Source of the DNA: Candidatus Butyricimonas faecavium
GTDB lineage: Bacteria > Bacteroidota > Bacteroidia > Bacteroidales > Marinifilaceae
Assembly: GCA_944321125.1 (NCBI GenBank)
Contig: CALUKD010000005.1
Span: 102,218 to 166,217 of the forward strand
Direction: 5' to 3'
DNA length: 64,000 nt
Translations under genes and position numbers: made by a program
Shown here: positions 51,965 to 59,554 of the stretch, piece by piece
Numbering within the stretch: the stretch's first letter is position 1
Layout of the letters: each line of letters starts with the position of its first letter
The notes under the pieces: generated by a model
Told to the model about the DNA's origin: nothing
What the model saw: only the letters and a program-made list of their open reading frames with translations
Databases searched by the model: none

Positions 51965-53297
51965 TTTTATTTTTTCTAGCCCGAATCATTTGACCTGTTT
52001 TAGCTTTAGCCAACCGGATCACGTCAAGTAGCGGGCGGTTTGCCGGACAAGTGAAACTACACGAACCGCATTCAATACAATCCATGATCTTCTCTGATTC
52101 CAGCATCTCCAGTTTATTGTGTTCCCCGAGTAACATCAAATAATAGGGTTCCAATCCCATGGGGCACACGTTAACGCATTTTGAACAACGGATACAGTTG
52201 CGGTATTCTTTGCGGGTAGATTCCTCTTGGCGCATCAGTAAAATGCCGCTTGTACCTTTTGTAATGGGAATGTTTGTGTTGGTTAAGGCTTTCCCCATCA
52301 TGGGACCTCCACCGATCACTTTACCCGTGTCTTCGGGTAATCCACCGGCTGCTTCGATTAGTTGTGAGATTGGAGTTCCGATACGGCAAAGGTAGTTACC
52401 CGGCTCTTTTAATGATTTTCCGGTAACTGTGACTACCCGTTCGAACAAGGGTTTGTGCTTCATGACAGCTTCGTACACGGCATATACTGTTCCCACGTTT
52501 TGAACCACGGCTCCGACAGCAATAGGTAGTCCCCCCGATGGAACGAATTTTCCGGTGGTTGCTTGTATTAACTGTTTTTCACCTCCTTGTGGGTATTGTA
52601 TTTTTAATGGGCAGATTTCAATACCGTTTGCTAGCTTGGCAAGTTTACCAAGTTCTTCAATAGCATCCCGTTTATTGTTTTCGATTCCCACAATCGTGCG
52701 TTTCACGCCGAGAGCTTTCATGATGAGTTCAATACCAATGATCAACTCTTTTCCGTGTTCCAACATCAAACGATGATCTGCCGTGAGGTAAGGTTCACAT
52801 TCTACTCCATTGATAATTAGTACTTCGGCGGTACTTCCGGGAGGGGGTGATAGTTTTACTTGTGTTGGAAAGGTGGCACCCCCCATTCCAACGATTCCAG
52901 CTGCATTGATAGCTGCTAGTATTTCTTCTTTCGTGAAAGTATCGGGTTGCTTGTTGACCGGTTCCTTCAGGATATTTTCATCCCATTCGTCACCTTCCAC
53001 TTTAATGGTAACAGCCGGACGGGGATATCCGCTGGCATCGATTACGGGATCAAGTGACATGACGGTTCCTGATACGGAACTGTGTATGTTGGCTGATATA
53101 AAGCCGGCGGCTTGACCGATGATTTGTCCTACTTTTACTTGATCTCCCTTTTTCACCGTAGGAACGGCAGGAGCCCCGATATGTTGTGATAATGGTATAC
53201 TTACTTGTTCGGGGAGGGGAAGAGTAATGATTTCCCCTTGTGCTGATAATTTATTCTCTGGTGGGTGAACTCCCCCAATTTTAAATGTCTTAAGCAC
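51960..53297 (-). CDS. rnfC: Rnf electron transport complex subunit C
   Basis: This 445-aa peripheral subunit is the NADH-binding part. The N-terminal RnfC barrel (GGVHPPENKLSA...) precedes the NADH/FMN-binding fold GIVGMGGATFPTQVKLSPP, a SLBB domain (PGNYLCRIGTPISQLIEAAGG), and two [4Fe-4S] clusters (CIRCSKCVNVCPMGL and CIECGSCSFTCPANRP). It lacks the long repetitive C-terminal extension of Escherichia coli RsxC, which is normal outside proteobacteria. It lies between rnfB and rnfD. Confidence 0.95.
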   Translation of the reverse strand: MLKTFKIGGVHPPENKLSAQGEIITLPLPEQVSIPLSQHIGAPAVPTVKKGDQVKVGQIIGQAAGFISANIHSSVSGTVMSLDPVIDASGYPRPAVTIKVEGDEWDENILKEPVNKQPDTFTKEEILAAINAAGIVGMGGATFPTQVKLSPPPGSTAEVLIINGVECEPYLTADHRLMLEHGKELIIGIELIMKALGVKRTIVGIENNKRDAIEELGKLAKLANGIEICPLKIQYPQGGEKQLIQATTGKFVPSGGLPIAVGAVVQNVGTVYAVYEAVMKHKPLFERVVTVTGKSLKEPGNYLCRIGTPISQLIEAAGGLPEDTGKVIGGGPMMGKALTNTNIPITKGTSGILLMRQEESTRKEYRNCIRCSKCVNVCPMGLEPYYLMLLGEHNKLEMLESEKIMDCIECGSCSFTCPANRPLLDVIRLAKAKTGQMIRARKNKN

Positions 53298-53306
53298 GGT
53301 GTATTA

Positions 53307-53423
53307 ATTTTAGATTTTAGATTTTAAGTTTTAGATTGAAAAACTGATGAATTTGTTGATTTATGATTTCTTGATTTGGGATTTTATTCATCGTAAATCG
53401 TCATTCATAAATCGTGAATTAAT
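53307..53423. repeat. Heptad-repeat spacer element, doubled (rnfB / rnfC)
   Basis: First array 53307-53341: ATTTTAG twice, ATTTTAA, GTTTTAG, ATTGAAA. A second set follows: ATTTATG (53359), ATTTCTTG (8 bases), ATTTGGG (53374), ATTTTAT (53381), then AATCGTC (53396), AATCGTG (53410) and AATTAAT (53417). The element runs from the rnfB stop codon to 9 bases before the rnfC start. Confidence 0.7.
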
Positions 53424-54285
53424 TCGTTTCAGTTTTCAATTGGTCTGCTGGTTCGGTGATTTTCCGGGGAGGAAAATTAACCTCATGGATTGCATGTGTA
53501 GGACAGGCACTGACACATTTCCGGCAAAGTCTGCACTTGCGGAAGTCAATGTATGCCAAGTTGTTTTCTAACGTGATGGCCTCGAATGGACACTCTTTCA
53601 CACATTTCCCACATCCGATACAGGCTGCAGTACAGGCTTTACGGGCAATGTTTCCCTTGTCCTTGTTCACACAACAAACGAAAACTCGCCGATCTTTTAC
53701 TCCTTTGTTCCGTAATTCGATAATGTTTCTCGGGCAAGCTTTCACGCAGGCACCGCATGCCACGCATTTCTCTTCAGAAATGACCGGGAGACCATTTTCG
53801 TCCATGTGAATAGCATCGAACGGGCAGGCTGTTACGCAATCCCCACATCCTAGGCAACCGAATGTACAATCGGTTTCACCCCGGTAAAGGGAATGTTCGA
53901 TGGCGCATGATTTGTAACCGTCATATTGACTGGTACGTTGACGATGGTCACACGTACCGTTGCATCTTACTACCGCAATTTGTGGAGTTTGTGCAGTTAC
54001 TTCCATACCTAGGGCAGCGGCAACTTTCGTCATGGTTTCCGCTCCTCCAACCGGACAAAACAGTCCATCCAATGAGGTAGCCTTTACCGTGGCTTCTGCA
54101 AATCCCCTACACCCGGGCTTGCCACATCCACCGCAATTTGCTCCCGGTAGAATGCTTTCCACGGTATCAATTCTAGGGTCTTCCTCGACCTTGAATTTTT
54201 GTGCAACAATATAAAGAATCACGGCAGACGCAATTCCGATAGCGCACAAAGAAATAATGGTGTAAATAATGGTAGTAGTCATCAT
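53419..54285 (-). CDS. rnfB: Rnf electron transport complex subunit B
   Basis: This 288-aa subunit receives electrons from ferredoxin. An N-terminal membrane helix (TTTIIYTIISLCAIGIASAVILYIV) precedes the Fes domain ILPGANCGGCGKPGCRGFAE with the later Cys of DGLFCPVGG. Four ferredoxin-type [4Fe-4S] motifs follow (CLGCGDCVTACP, CVACGACVKACP, CIGCGKCVKECP, CRLCRKCVSACP), more than in the short proteobacterial RnfB and typical of anaerobe RnfB. It is the first rnf subunit gene, after rseC. The first codon may be 54285 or 54282 (ATGATG). Confidence 0.95.
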   Translation of the reverse strand: MMTTTIIYTIISLCAIGIASAVILYIVAQKFKVEEDPRIDTVESILPGANCGGCGKPGCRGFAEATVKATSLDGLFCPVGGAETMTKVAAALGMEVTAQTPQIAVVRCNGTCDHRQRTSQYDGYKSCAIEHSLYRGETDCTFGCLGCGDCVTACPFDAIHMDENGLPVISEEKCVACGACVKACPRNIIELRNKGVKDRRVFVCCVNKDKGNIARKACTAACIGCGKCVKECPFEAITLENNLAYIDFRKCRLCRKCVSACPTHAIHEVNFPPRKITEPADQLKTETN

Positions 54286-54351
54286 AAAGGTGTTTGTTTT
54301 GTCTCCTCTAGTTTTGTAATAACGCCCGTAAAGTTATTATTTTTTTCTAGG

Positions 54352-54768
54352 TTATGCTATTTTAACCTTGAATTTTATTTTTTGGGCAAACTTGTTTCTT
54401 AGTAAATACAGGCAGATAAAGTAGGCCGATATTACTATTAGAGATAATGTGGCGGCCATAACTTCATTGACCCCGGCAAGGATAAGTAAGGTCAAAGTAA
54501 CGATAATTAGAACAGAAGGAACAATGTATGCTAGCAGTACGGAAAGCATAGCATTTTGGGTACTGGCACTGACGATTACTTTGTCTCCTATTTTAACATT
54601 TTCATCTGGTTTTTCTGCGGTGATGCTTTTCAAGGCCATTTCCGATATGCCGCACGCTCCTTTGGCGTGGCATCCTGCACAGGCTGTTTGGCTTTGTATG
54701 GTCACTATAATAAAGTTATCAGCGACTTGTGTTACGATTCCATCATGTTCTATTGTATTTTTTGCCAT
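54352..54768 (-). CDS. rseC: SoxR-reducing system RseC family protein
   Basis: This 138-aa membrane protein opens the rnf operon. The N-terminal half has the RseC/MucC cysteine motif CAGCHAKGACG (Cys near 31, 34, 40) and the stretch VIVSASTQNAMLSVLLAYIVP. Two membrane helices follow (VLLAYIVPSVLIIVTLTLLILAG and VMAATLSLIVISAYFICLYLL). In several bacteria RseC is linked to Rsx/Rnf and to SoxR reduction. I chose ATG 54768 because the promoter box at 54790-54797 lies just upstream. Confidence 0.88.
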   Translation of the reverse strand: MAKNTIEHDGIVTQVADNFIIVTIQSQTACAGCHAKGACGISEMALKSITAEKPDENVKIGDKVIVSASTQNAMLSVLLAYIVPSVLIIVTLTLLILAGVNEVMAATLSLIVISAYFICLYLLRNKFAQKIKFKVKIA

Positions 54769-54789
54769 AATATGATTCTTTGAATAGAG

Positions 54790-54797
54790 CAAATATA
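54790..54797 (-). promoter_or_regulatory. -7 promoter box of the rseC-rnf operon
   Basis: TATATTTG on the minus strand is a perfect TAnnTTTG box, 21 bases before the rseC start. The TTG at 54823-54821, in the loop of the der terminator, is 23 bases upstream, slightly more than the usual 19-21. Confidence 0.6.
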
Positions 54798-54801
54798 ATG
54801 A

Positions 54802-54836
54802 TAAAATAAAAACCATCCTGCAACGAGGATGGTTTT
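54802..54836 (-). terminator. Intrinsic terminator after der
   Basis: AAAACCATCCT (54809-54819) and AGGATGGTTTT (54826-54836) form an 11-bp perfect stem with a 6-base loop. On the minus strand it is followed by a T-rich run. It separates era-der from rseC-rnf, and the loop carries the TTG of the next promoter. Confidence 0.8.
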
Positions 54837-54841
54837 CATTT

Positions 54842-56149
54842 CTATTTTTTACGCATGAAAATCTGGATCGGTACACCCGTGAATCTCCAATGTTCCCGGA
54901 TTTTATTTTCCAAGAAACGCTTGTAAGGTTCTTTCACGTATTGCGGTAAATTGCAATAGAACGCAAAAGTTGGCGTTTTCGATGGTAATTGTGTTACGTA
55001 TTTTATGCGAATATATTTTCCTTTCAAGCTGGGGGGAGGGAAGTTATCAATTTCTTCCAGCATGATGCGGTTTAGTTCGGATGTTTTCAATTTTTGTTTC
55101 CGGCTTTCGTAAGTTTGGATGGCTGCTTCAAGGGCTTTCAACAAACGTTGTTTTGTGAGAGCTGAGGTAAAGATGATTTCCACGTCGTTGAATGGGGCCA
55201 TTTTTGCCCGCAGTTCTTTCTCGAAGTTGATCGTGGTTTTGTTGTCTTTCTCGATCAGATCCCATTTGTTTACAAGTACCACCACACCTTTCTGGTTACG
55301 CTCGATGAGGTGGAATATATTCAAGTCTTGGGCTTCCATGCCGCGGGTAGCATCGATCAGTAACATACATACGTCACTGTCTTCGATGGCGCGTACGGAG
55401 CGCATCACAGAATAGAATTCTACGTCTTCACTGACTTTTGCTTTTTTACGTAATCCGGCAGTGTCAACTAGTAGGAAGTCGTGGCCGAAACGGTTATAGC
55501 GGGTTGTGATTGTGTCGCGGGTTGTTCCCGCAATGTCGGTTACGATATTACGTTCTTCTCCGATAAGTGCGTTGATGGTGGAAGATTTTCCCACATTGGG
55601 ACGTCCCACGATGGCAATTTTAGGAAGTTCTTCGTCGTCTTCAAGCGGGTCGGTAGTGAAGTGTGAAACCAGCTTGTCAAGCAGATCACCGGTTCCAGAA
55701 CCATTAATAGAGGCTATAGGGAAGATTTCTTCTCCAACTCCCAGCTTATAAAATTCGTGTATGTCGTAAAGGCGTTCTCCATTGTCCACTTTGTTTACCA
55801 CGAGATAGATGGGTTTGTTGACTTTCCGGAGCATACGGGCGAAACTATGGTCCAGATCGGTAATACCAAGCTCTACGTCACAGACGAACAAGATTACATC
55901 GGCTTCGTCCATGGCGAGTAATACTTGTTTGTTGATCTCCTCTTCGAAGATGTCCGAACTGTTGGAAACGTATCCTCCGGTGTCAATCACTGAGAATTCT
56001 TTGCCGTTCCACACTGATTTTCCGTAATTCCGGTCACGGGTCACCCCGCTTTCCTCGTTTACAATGGCTTTTCGGCCACCGACTAAACGATTGAAAAGTG
56101 TTGATTTCCCCACGTTGGGACGTCCTACTATTGCAACAATATTACTCAT
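54842..56149 (-). CDS. der: Ribosome-associated GTPase Der (EngA)
   Basis: This 435-aa GTPase has two tandem G domains: [12 protein letters not shown] with NKVDNGE, and [12 protein letters not shown] with [11 protein letters not shown] and [11 protein letters not shown]-terminal KH-like domain closes the protein ([23 protein letters not shown]). It is required for maturation of the large ribosomal subunit. It lies 35 bases after era and is the last gene of the era-der pair, followed by a terminator. Confidence 0.97.
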   Translation of the reverse strand: MSNIVAIVGRPNVGKSTLFNRLVGGRKAIVNEESGVTRDRNYGKSVWNGKEFSVIDTGGYVSNSSDIFEEEINKQVLLAMDEADVILFVCDVELGITDLDHSFARMLRKVNKPIYLVVNKVDNGERLYDIHEFYKLGVGEEIFPIASINGSGTGDLLDKLVSHFTTDPLEDDEELPKIAIVGRPNVGKSSTINALIGEERNIVTDIAGTTRDTITTRYNRFGHDFLLVDTAGLRKKAKVSEDVEFYSVMRSVRAIEDSDVCMLLIDATRGMEAQDLNIFHLIERNQKGVVVLVNKWDLIEKDNKTTINFEKELRAKMAPFNDVEIIFTSALTKQRLLKALEAAIQTYESRKQKLKTSELNRIMLEEIDNFPPPSLKGKYIRIKYVTQLPSKTPTFAFYCNLPQYVKEPYKRFLENKIREHWRFTGVPIQIFMRKK

Positions 56150-56155
56150 TGGAAA

Positions 56156-56190
56156 GATTAAAAGTTAAAAGGTAAAAACTAAAATTAAAG
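56156..56190. repeat. Heptad-repeat spacer element, single array (era / der)
   Basis: Five units: GATTAAA, AGTTAAA, AGGTAAA, AACTAAA, ATTAAAG, with TAAA or TAAAA recurring every 7 bases at 56159, 56166, 56173, 56180. It covers the space from the era stop codon to 6 bases before the der start. Only one half of the usual two-array pattern is present. Confidence 0.55.
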
Positions 56191-57069
56191 TTGTTTGTAA
56201 CCGAAGCGTTTCAAATCGTTTTCTTTGTTCCGCCAATCTTTGAGGACTTTGACGTACAGGTTTAGGAATACTTTTTTCCCGAAGAAAGCTTCTATGTCAA
56301 TACGGGCTTCCGTGCCGACTTTTTTCAATGCAGCTCCCTGATGCCCGATGATGATACCTTTCTGGGAATCCCTTTCCACGTTGATTACGGCCATGATGTT
56401 GATACGTTTGGCTTCTTCCTTGAATTCCTCCACGACGACTTCGACGGAATAGGGCACTTCTTTGTCGTAGTTCAATAGAATTTTTTCCCGGATAATTTCA
56501 TTCACGAAAAAGCGTGCCGGCATATCGGTCATTTCTTCTTTGTCGAAATAAGGTTCACCCACGGGTAGCAGTTCTAGAATTCGCTTGTACAAATTATCCA
56601 CGTTGAAATTCTCTGTAGCCGAGATCGGGAATATTTCAGCTCGCGGGATGATCTCTTTCCACTTGTCAAACAGGGCATCCAGTTTATCCGGGGTGGTTAA
56701 GTCAATTTTGTTCAACACCAGAAGTATGGGAACTTCACTTTGCTTCACTTTCTCGATGAAGTCTGCGTTCTTCTCGATATTCTCCACCACGTCGGTGACG
56801 TAGAGGATGATGTCGGCATCGATAATGGCGCTTTTCGAGAAATCAAGCATGTATTCCTGCATCTTGTAACTGGGTTTCACGACACCCGGGGTATCGGAAA
56901 ACACGATCTGAAAGTCCTCCCCGTTTACGATCCCCTTGATCCGGTGACGTGTAGTTTGAGATTTGGACGTGATAATCGATAATTTTTCCCCGACTAGTCG
57001 ATTCATCAAGGTTGATTTCCCCACGTTGGGGTTTCCTAAGATATTGACAAAACCTGCTCTATGCTCCAT
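56185..57069 (-). CDS. era: Ribosome-associated GTPase Era
   Basis: This 294-aa GTPase binds the 3' end of 16S rRNA and assists assembly of the small ribosomal subunit. The G domain has [12 protein letters not shown] (P-loop), SDTPGVVKPSYKMQ and LVLNKIDLT. The C-terminal KH domain is intact (VERDSQKGIIIGHQGAALKKVGTEAR). The last residues RFGYKQL are as expected. Its promoter box is at 57092-57099, and der follows on the same transcript. Confidence 0.97.
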   Translation of the reverse strand: MEHRAGFVNILGNPNVGKSTLMNRLVGEKLSIITSKSQTTRHRIKGIVNGEDFQIVFSDTPGVVKPSYKMQEYMLDFSKSAIIDADIILYVTDVVENIEKNADFIEKVKQSEVPILLVLNKIDLTTPDKLDALFDKWKEIIPRAEIFPISATENFNVDNLYKRILELLPVGEPYFDKEEMTDMPARFFVNEIIREKILLNYDKEVPYSVEVVVEEFKEEAKRINIMAVINVERDSQKGIIIGHQGAALKKVGTEARIDIEAFFGKKVFLNLYVKVLKDWRNKENDLKRFGYKQL

Positions 57070-57091
57070 TTATTTAAAAATTAATTGGGCA

Positions 57092-57099
57092 CAAAGGTA
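57092..57099 (-). promoter_or_regulatory. -7 promoter box of era-der
   Basis: TACCTTTG on the minus strand is a perfect TAnnTTTG box, 22 bases before the era start codon. No clear TTG occurs 19-21 bases upstream. Confidence 0.55.
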
Positions 57100-57144
57100 C
57101 GATAACTAATTGAAAATTGAAAGCCTAAACGAAAATGTGCAGGT

Positions 57145-58911
57145 CTATTTTTTGTTTTGCTTGTAGATATAAGTGATTTTTTCGCTATCCGCCGGGTTCG
57201 TTTTGCTCGTTTTACTGGTCCATGCTCCGGTTTGATCGTAGGTATATTGGTAATTAGGATTGATCGGATTGCCGAATTCGTCGTAAGTTAGAGTCATATT
57301 ACTTGTTATTTTTTCGTTTTGCAGATTCTCTTTTACATAGGAAATGCTTGTGAGATAACCGAATGGGTCATAAGTATAATGAGTGACTTGTTTCGTGGCG
57401 GGGTGGCCGGTGTCTGGTCGGATATTTATCCATGTTTTACCGGAAAGACGTCCTTGGGTATCGTAAATGTAGTCCATTTGAGCGCAAATCACCCCGTTTC
57501 GGTATTCTTGTGTTCGGTTGACCTGTCCTTGGCGATTGTAATAGTCAATAACATTTTGTCCGTGATTCCATTTGGTCGTTTTCATGACAGGATGGGAGGT
57601 TGTGTCATAGTGGTAATTAACCAGGCGTACCGTTGTTTTAGAGAGAGAATCAACAGTTTCTTCTTCGTAACATTTACCAAGGTCATTATACCTGAATGTG
57701 GTAACAATCAAGTTTAATGGAGTGGCGGTCGTGGAATCTTTTTGCAGGCGGGTACTTTGAATGATCTGTGTCAGACGTCCTTGGGGAGAATATTGATATG
57801 TGGTGATAGTGAGTGAATCATGGTGAATTTTGGCTTCCCGGACGATGTTAGTTCCGGAATAACATCGCGTGATGGTAGGGGATAGATAAATCATCGAGTC
57901 GATAAATTGTTCCCTTAACTGTTGGGCTTTATCCCGAAATTGCTTGTATTTGTGTGTTTGAAGGTAAGCCTTGATCAATGGGAGACGGGGGAATGAATCA
58001 ACTTGCGAAACGAGAATGACTAGGTCTATGCTGTCGTTCGTGTATTCCACTTGTGGCAGGTATTTACGGTTACATCCTACCAGATAGGGACATTCTATAT
58101 AAGCATGGATACAATGTTTTTGTGCCTCCGGGGAAGTTGCCGTTTGTATCGCATTGAACAGGCAATCATCATAGAGTTTTTGTACTTCTGTTAGGTAAGG
58201 GCGTGGTTCCTTGGTGTTCGCGTAGAATGTTTTTAGCGTGGTGTCATTAAAATAACAGAGAATGGTTGAATCGTTTTGCTTGTTGAGAATGGCTTTGTAC
58301 AATAGGTCATTATATATTTTGGCTACCTCGATATAATTGTACTCGTTATGGAAGTCTTTGAAATAAATATTACATTTTGTTTGTGTCGGATGAGCTTTTA
58401 TGTCAGCATACTGTACTTTTTCTTTTAATAAGACGATTGCTTCGTAAACGTTGGGGTCCATATTGTAATGGAATTCCTTAATTTGGGCGAGTATCGTGCG
58501 GGAATCTTCAAGTTGGTCTTGGGAATGGGCAAGCAAAGCAAAGATCGTAGAGTCTGCTTTGTGATAAAAAAGGTTGACGTTGAGGTTTGCTGCTTGGCAA
58601 AATGAGCGTAACCGGGCACCCCCGTCTTGTTGCTGGACGAGCATGCTGCTTTTCAGGTATGGTTCGATGGCGTTAACACGGGAGGTCAGTAATAGTTGCC
58701 TAAGGGCATCGGCCAGTGAGATTTCATTTTTGTAGGCATCTATACTTTTGGGGTCGATTCTTTCTCTCAATCGATCGTACTTGTCTCCTTCCGACCAGGC
58801 GATGTGTTGGTATAATCTTTCCACGCGGTTTTGTTTTTGTGCCCGTGTGCTGGTGCAAAAAACGACGATAAAAATCGTGGAAATGATCATCGTGAGGTAT
58901 GAGTTTTTCAT
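57145..58911 (-). CDS. Exported YD-repeat (RHS-like) protein of unknown function
   Basis: This 588-aa protein has a signal peptide (MKNSYLTMIISTIFIVVFCTSTRAQ). The N-terminal 340 residues are helical with no recognised domain. The C-terminal 220 residues carry YD-type repeats: YSPQGRLTQI, YNDLGKCYEE, YNRQGQVNRT, YDTQGRLSGKT, YDPFGYLTSI, YDEFGNPINP, YDQTGAWTSK. These resemble the shell repeats of RHS proteins but are too few to form a closed cage, and no toxin domain or RHS core motif follows. A role at the cell surface or periplasm, perhaps binding sugars or envelope material, is conceivable. I cannot assign a function. Confidence 0.75.
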   Translation of the reverse strand: MKNSYLTMIISTIFIVVFCTSTRAQKQNRVERLYQHIAWSEGDKYDRLRERIDPKSIDAYKNEISLADALRQLLLTSRVNAIEPYLKSSMLVQQQDGGARLRSFCQAANLNVNLFYHKADSTIFALLAHSQDQLEDSRTILAQIKEFHYNMDPNVYEAIVLLKEKVQYADIKAHPTQTKCNIYFKDFHNEYNYIEVAKIYNDLLYKAILNKQNDSTILCYFNDTTLKTFYANTKEPRPYLTEVQKLYDDCLFNAIQTATSPEAQKHCIHAYIECPYLVGCNRKYLPQVEYTNDSIDLVILVSQVDSFPRLPLIKAYLQTHKYKQFRDKAQQLREQFIDSMIYLSPTITRCYSGTNIVREAKIHHDSLTITTYQYSPQGRLTQIIQSTRLQKDSTTATPLNLIVTTFRYNDLGKCYEEETVDSLSKTTVRLVNYHYDTTSHPVMKTTKWNHGQNVIDYYNRQGQVNRTQEYRNGVICAQMDYIYDTQGRLSGKTWINIRPDTGHPATKQVTHYTYDPFGYLTSISYVKENLQNEKITSNMTLTYDEFGNPINPNYQYTYDQTGAWTSKTSKTNPADSEKITYIYKQNKK

Positions 58912-58982
58912 AGTGACTAAAATTTATGTAGTTTAAAATAATGTTTGGCCTAAAAAATGATGGAAGTCGGACAATAGAAAGG

Positions 58983-59001
58983 GGTCAAAAACCTTTTGAC
59001 C
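58983..59001. repeat. 8-bp hairpin with 3-base loop
   Basis: GGTCAAAA (58983-58990) and TTTTGACC (58994-59001) form a tight stem in the divergent gap between the YD-repeat gene and the YhcH gene. It may be a regulator binding site or RNA hairpin near the start of either transcript. Confidence 0.45.
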
Positions 59002-59028
59002 TGTCTTCGTTGATTTTGTCTGGTCTTC

Positions 59029-59057
59029 TTGTCGTTAACGTATTTTCGTTATCTTTG
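59029..59057 (+). promoter_or_regulatory. Promoter of the YhcH-family gene
   Basis: TTG (59029-59031) is followed after 18 bases by TATCTTTG (59050-59057), a perfect -7 box, which ends 26 bases before ATG 59084. Confidence 0.65.
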
Positions 59058-59083
59058 TTGTATAAAAAAATTGAAATAAAATT

Positions 59084-59539
59084 ATGATTGTAGATGTACT
59101 GGCTAATAGCGAACGAATTGAGGGGTTAAACCCGTATTTTAAAGTGGTCTTTGACTATATAAAAGCACATGATTTGTCAAATATGCCCGTGGGGCGTATT
59201 GATATTGACGGGGATAATGTCTATCTGAAAATTGAAGATGCCAAAGGACGGGAAACCGAGGAAGCCATATATGAACGGCATAACAAATATATCGATATTC
59301 AAATGCCGTTGAGTAGGTCGGAAAACTACGGTTGGAAAGCTAAAAGTTTATTGGGTGAAGAACGGGCTCCGTATGATGTTGCGGGTGATGTTACTTTTTA
59401 CCGGGACCCGGTGGAAATGGTGTTCACGTTATCTCCCGGTGAGTTCGTGATCTTTTTCCCGGAGGATGCTCATGCCCCTTGTATCGGGGAGGGGGTAATC
59501 CGGAAGATGGTGGCGAAAGTCAGGAGAATTGAAGATTGA
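59084..59539 (+). CDS. YhcH/YjgK/YiaL family (DUF386) cupin protein
   Basis: This 151-aa cytosolic protein has the double-stranded beta-helix fold of the YhcH family. Recognisable parts are ERIEGLNPYFKVVFDYIK near the start, the ERHNKYIDIQ pattern that supplies metal-binding Glu/His, and FVIFFPEDAHAPCIGEG near the end, where His and the acidic residues coordinate the metal. Relatives are found with sialic acid or 2,3-diketogulonate catabolism and may act as sugar anomerases or isomerases. Nothing in the neighbourhood shows sialic acid genes. It shares a transcript with the serine hydrolase gene that follows. Confidence 0.9.
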   Translation: MIVDVLANSERIEGLNPYFKVVFDYIKAHDLSNMPVGRIDIDGDNVYLKIEDAKGRETEEAIYERHNKYIDIQMPLSRSENYGWKAKSLLGEERAPYDVAGDVTFYRDPVEMVFTLSPGEFVIFFPEDAHAPCIGEGVIRKMVAKVRRIED

Positions 59540-59554
59540 AATGGAGGATTGAAA
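59527..59554. repeat. Short heptad-like spacer before the serine hydrolase gene
   Basis: ATTGAAG (59528-59534), ATTGAAA (59535-59541), TGGAGG (59542-59547) and ATTGAAA (59548-59554) repeat with a period of about 7 and run straight into ATG 59555. The TGA of the upstream gene lies inside. It may be a weak relative of the heptad spacers found in the rnf operon. Confidence 0.4.

Noticed and set aside
53456..54214. Long plus-strand frames opposite rnfB
   Set aside because: They mirror the cysteine-rich rnfB codons and have no independent promoter or homology.
54802..54836. era-der-rseC-rnf considered as one continuous operon
   Set aside because: An 11-bp terminator with a T-rich tail and a fresh promoter box separate der from rseC.
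57145..58911. YD-repeat protein considered as an RHS polymorphic toxin
   Set aside because: It lacks the RHS core motif, a hypervariable toxin end and an immunity gene; the few repeats are at the extreme C-terminus.
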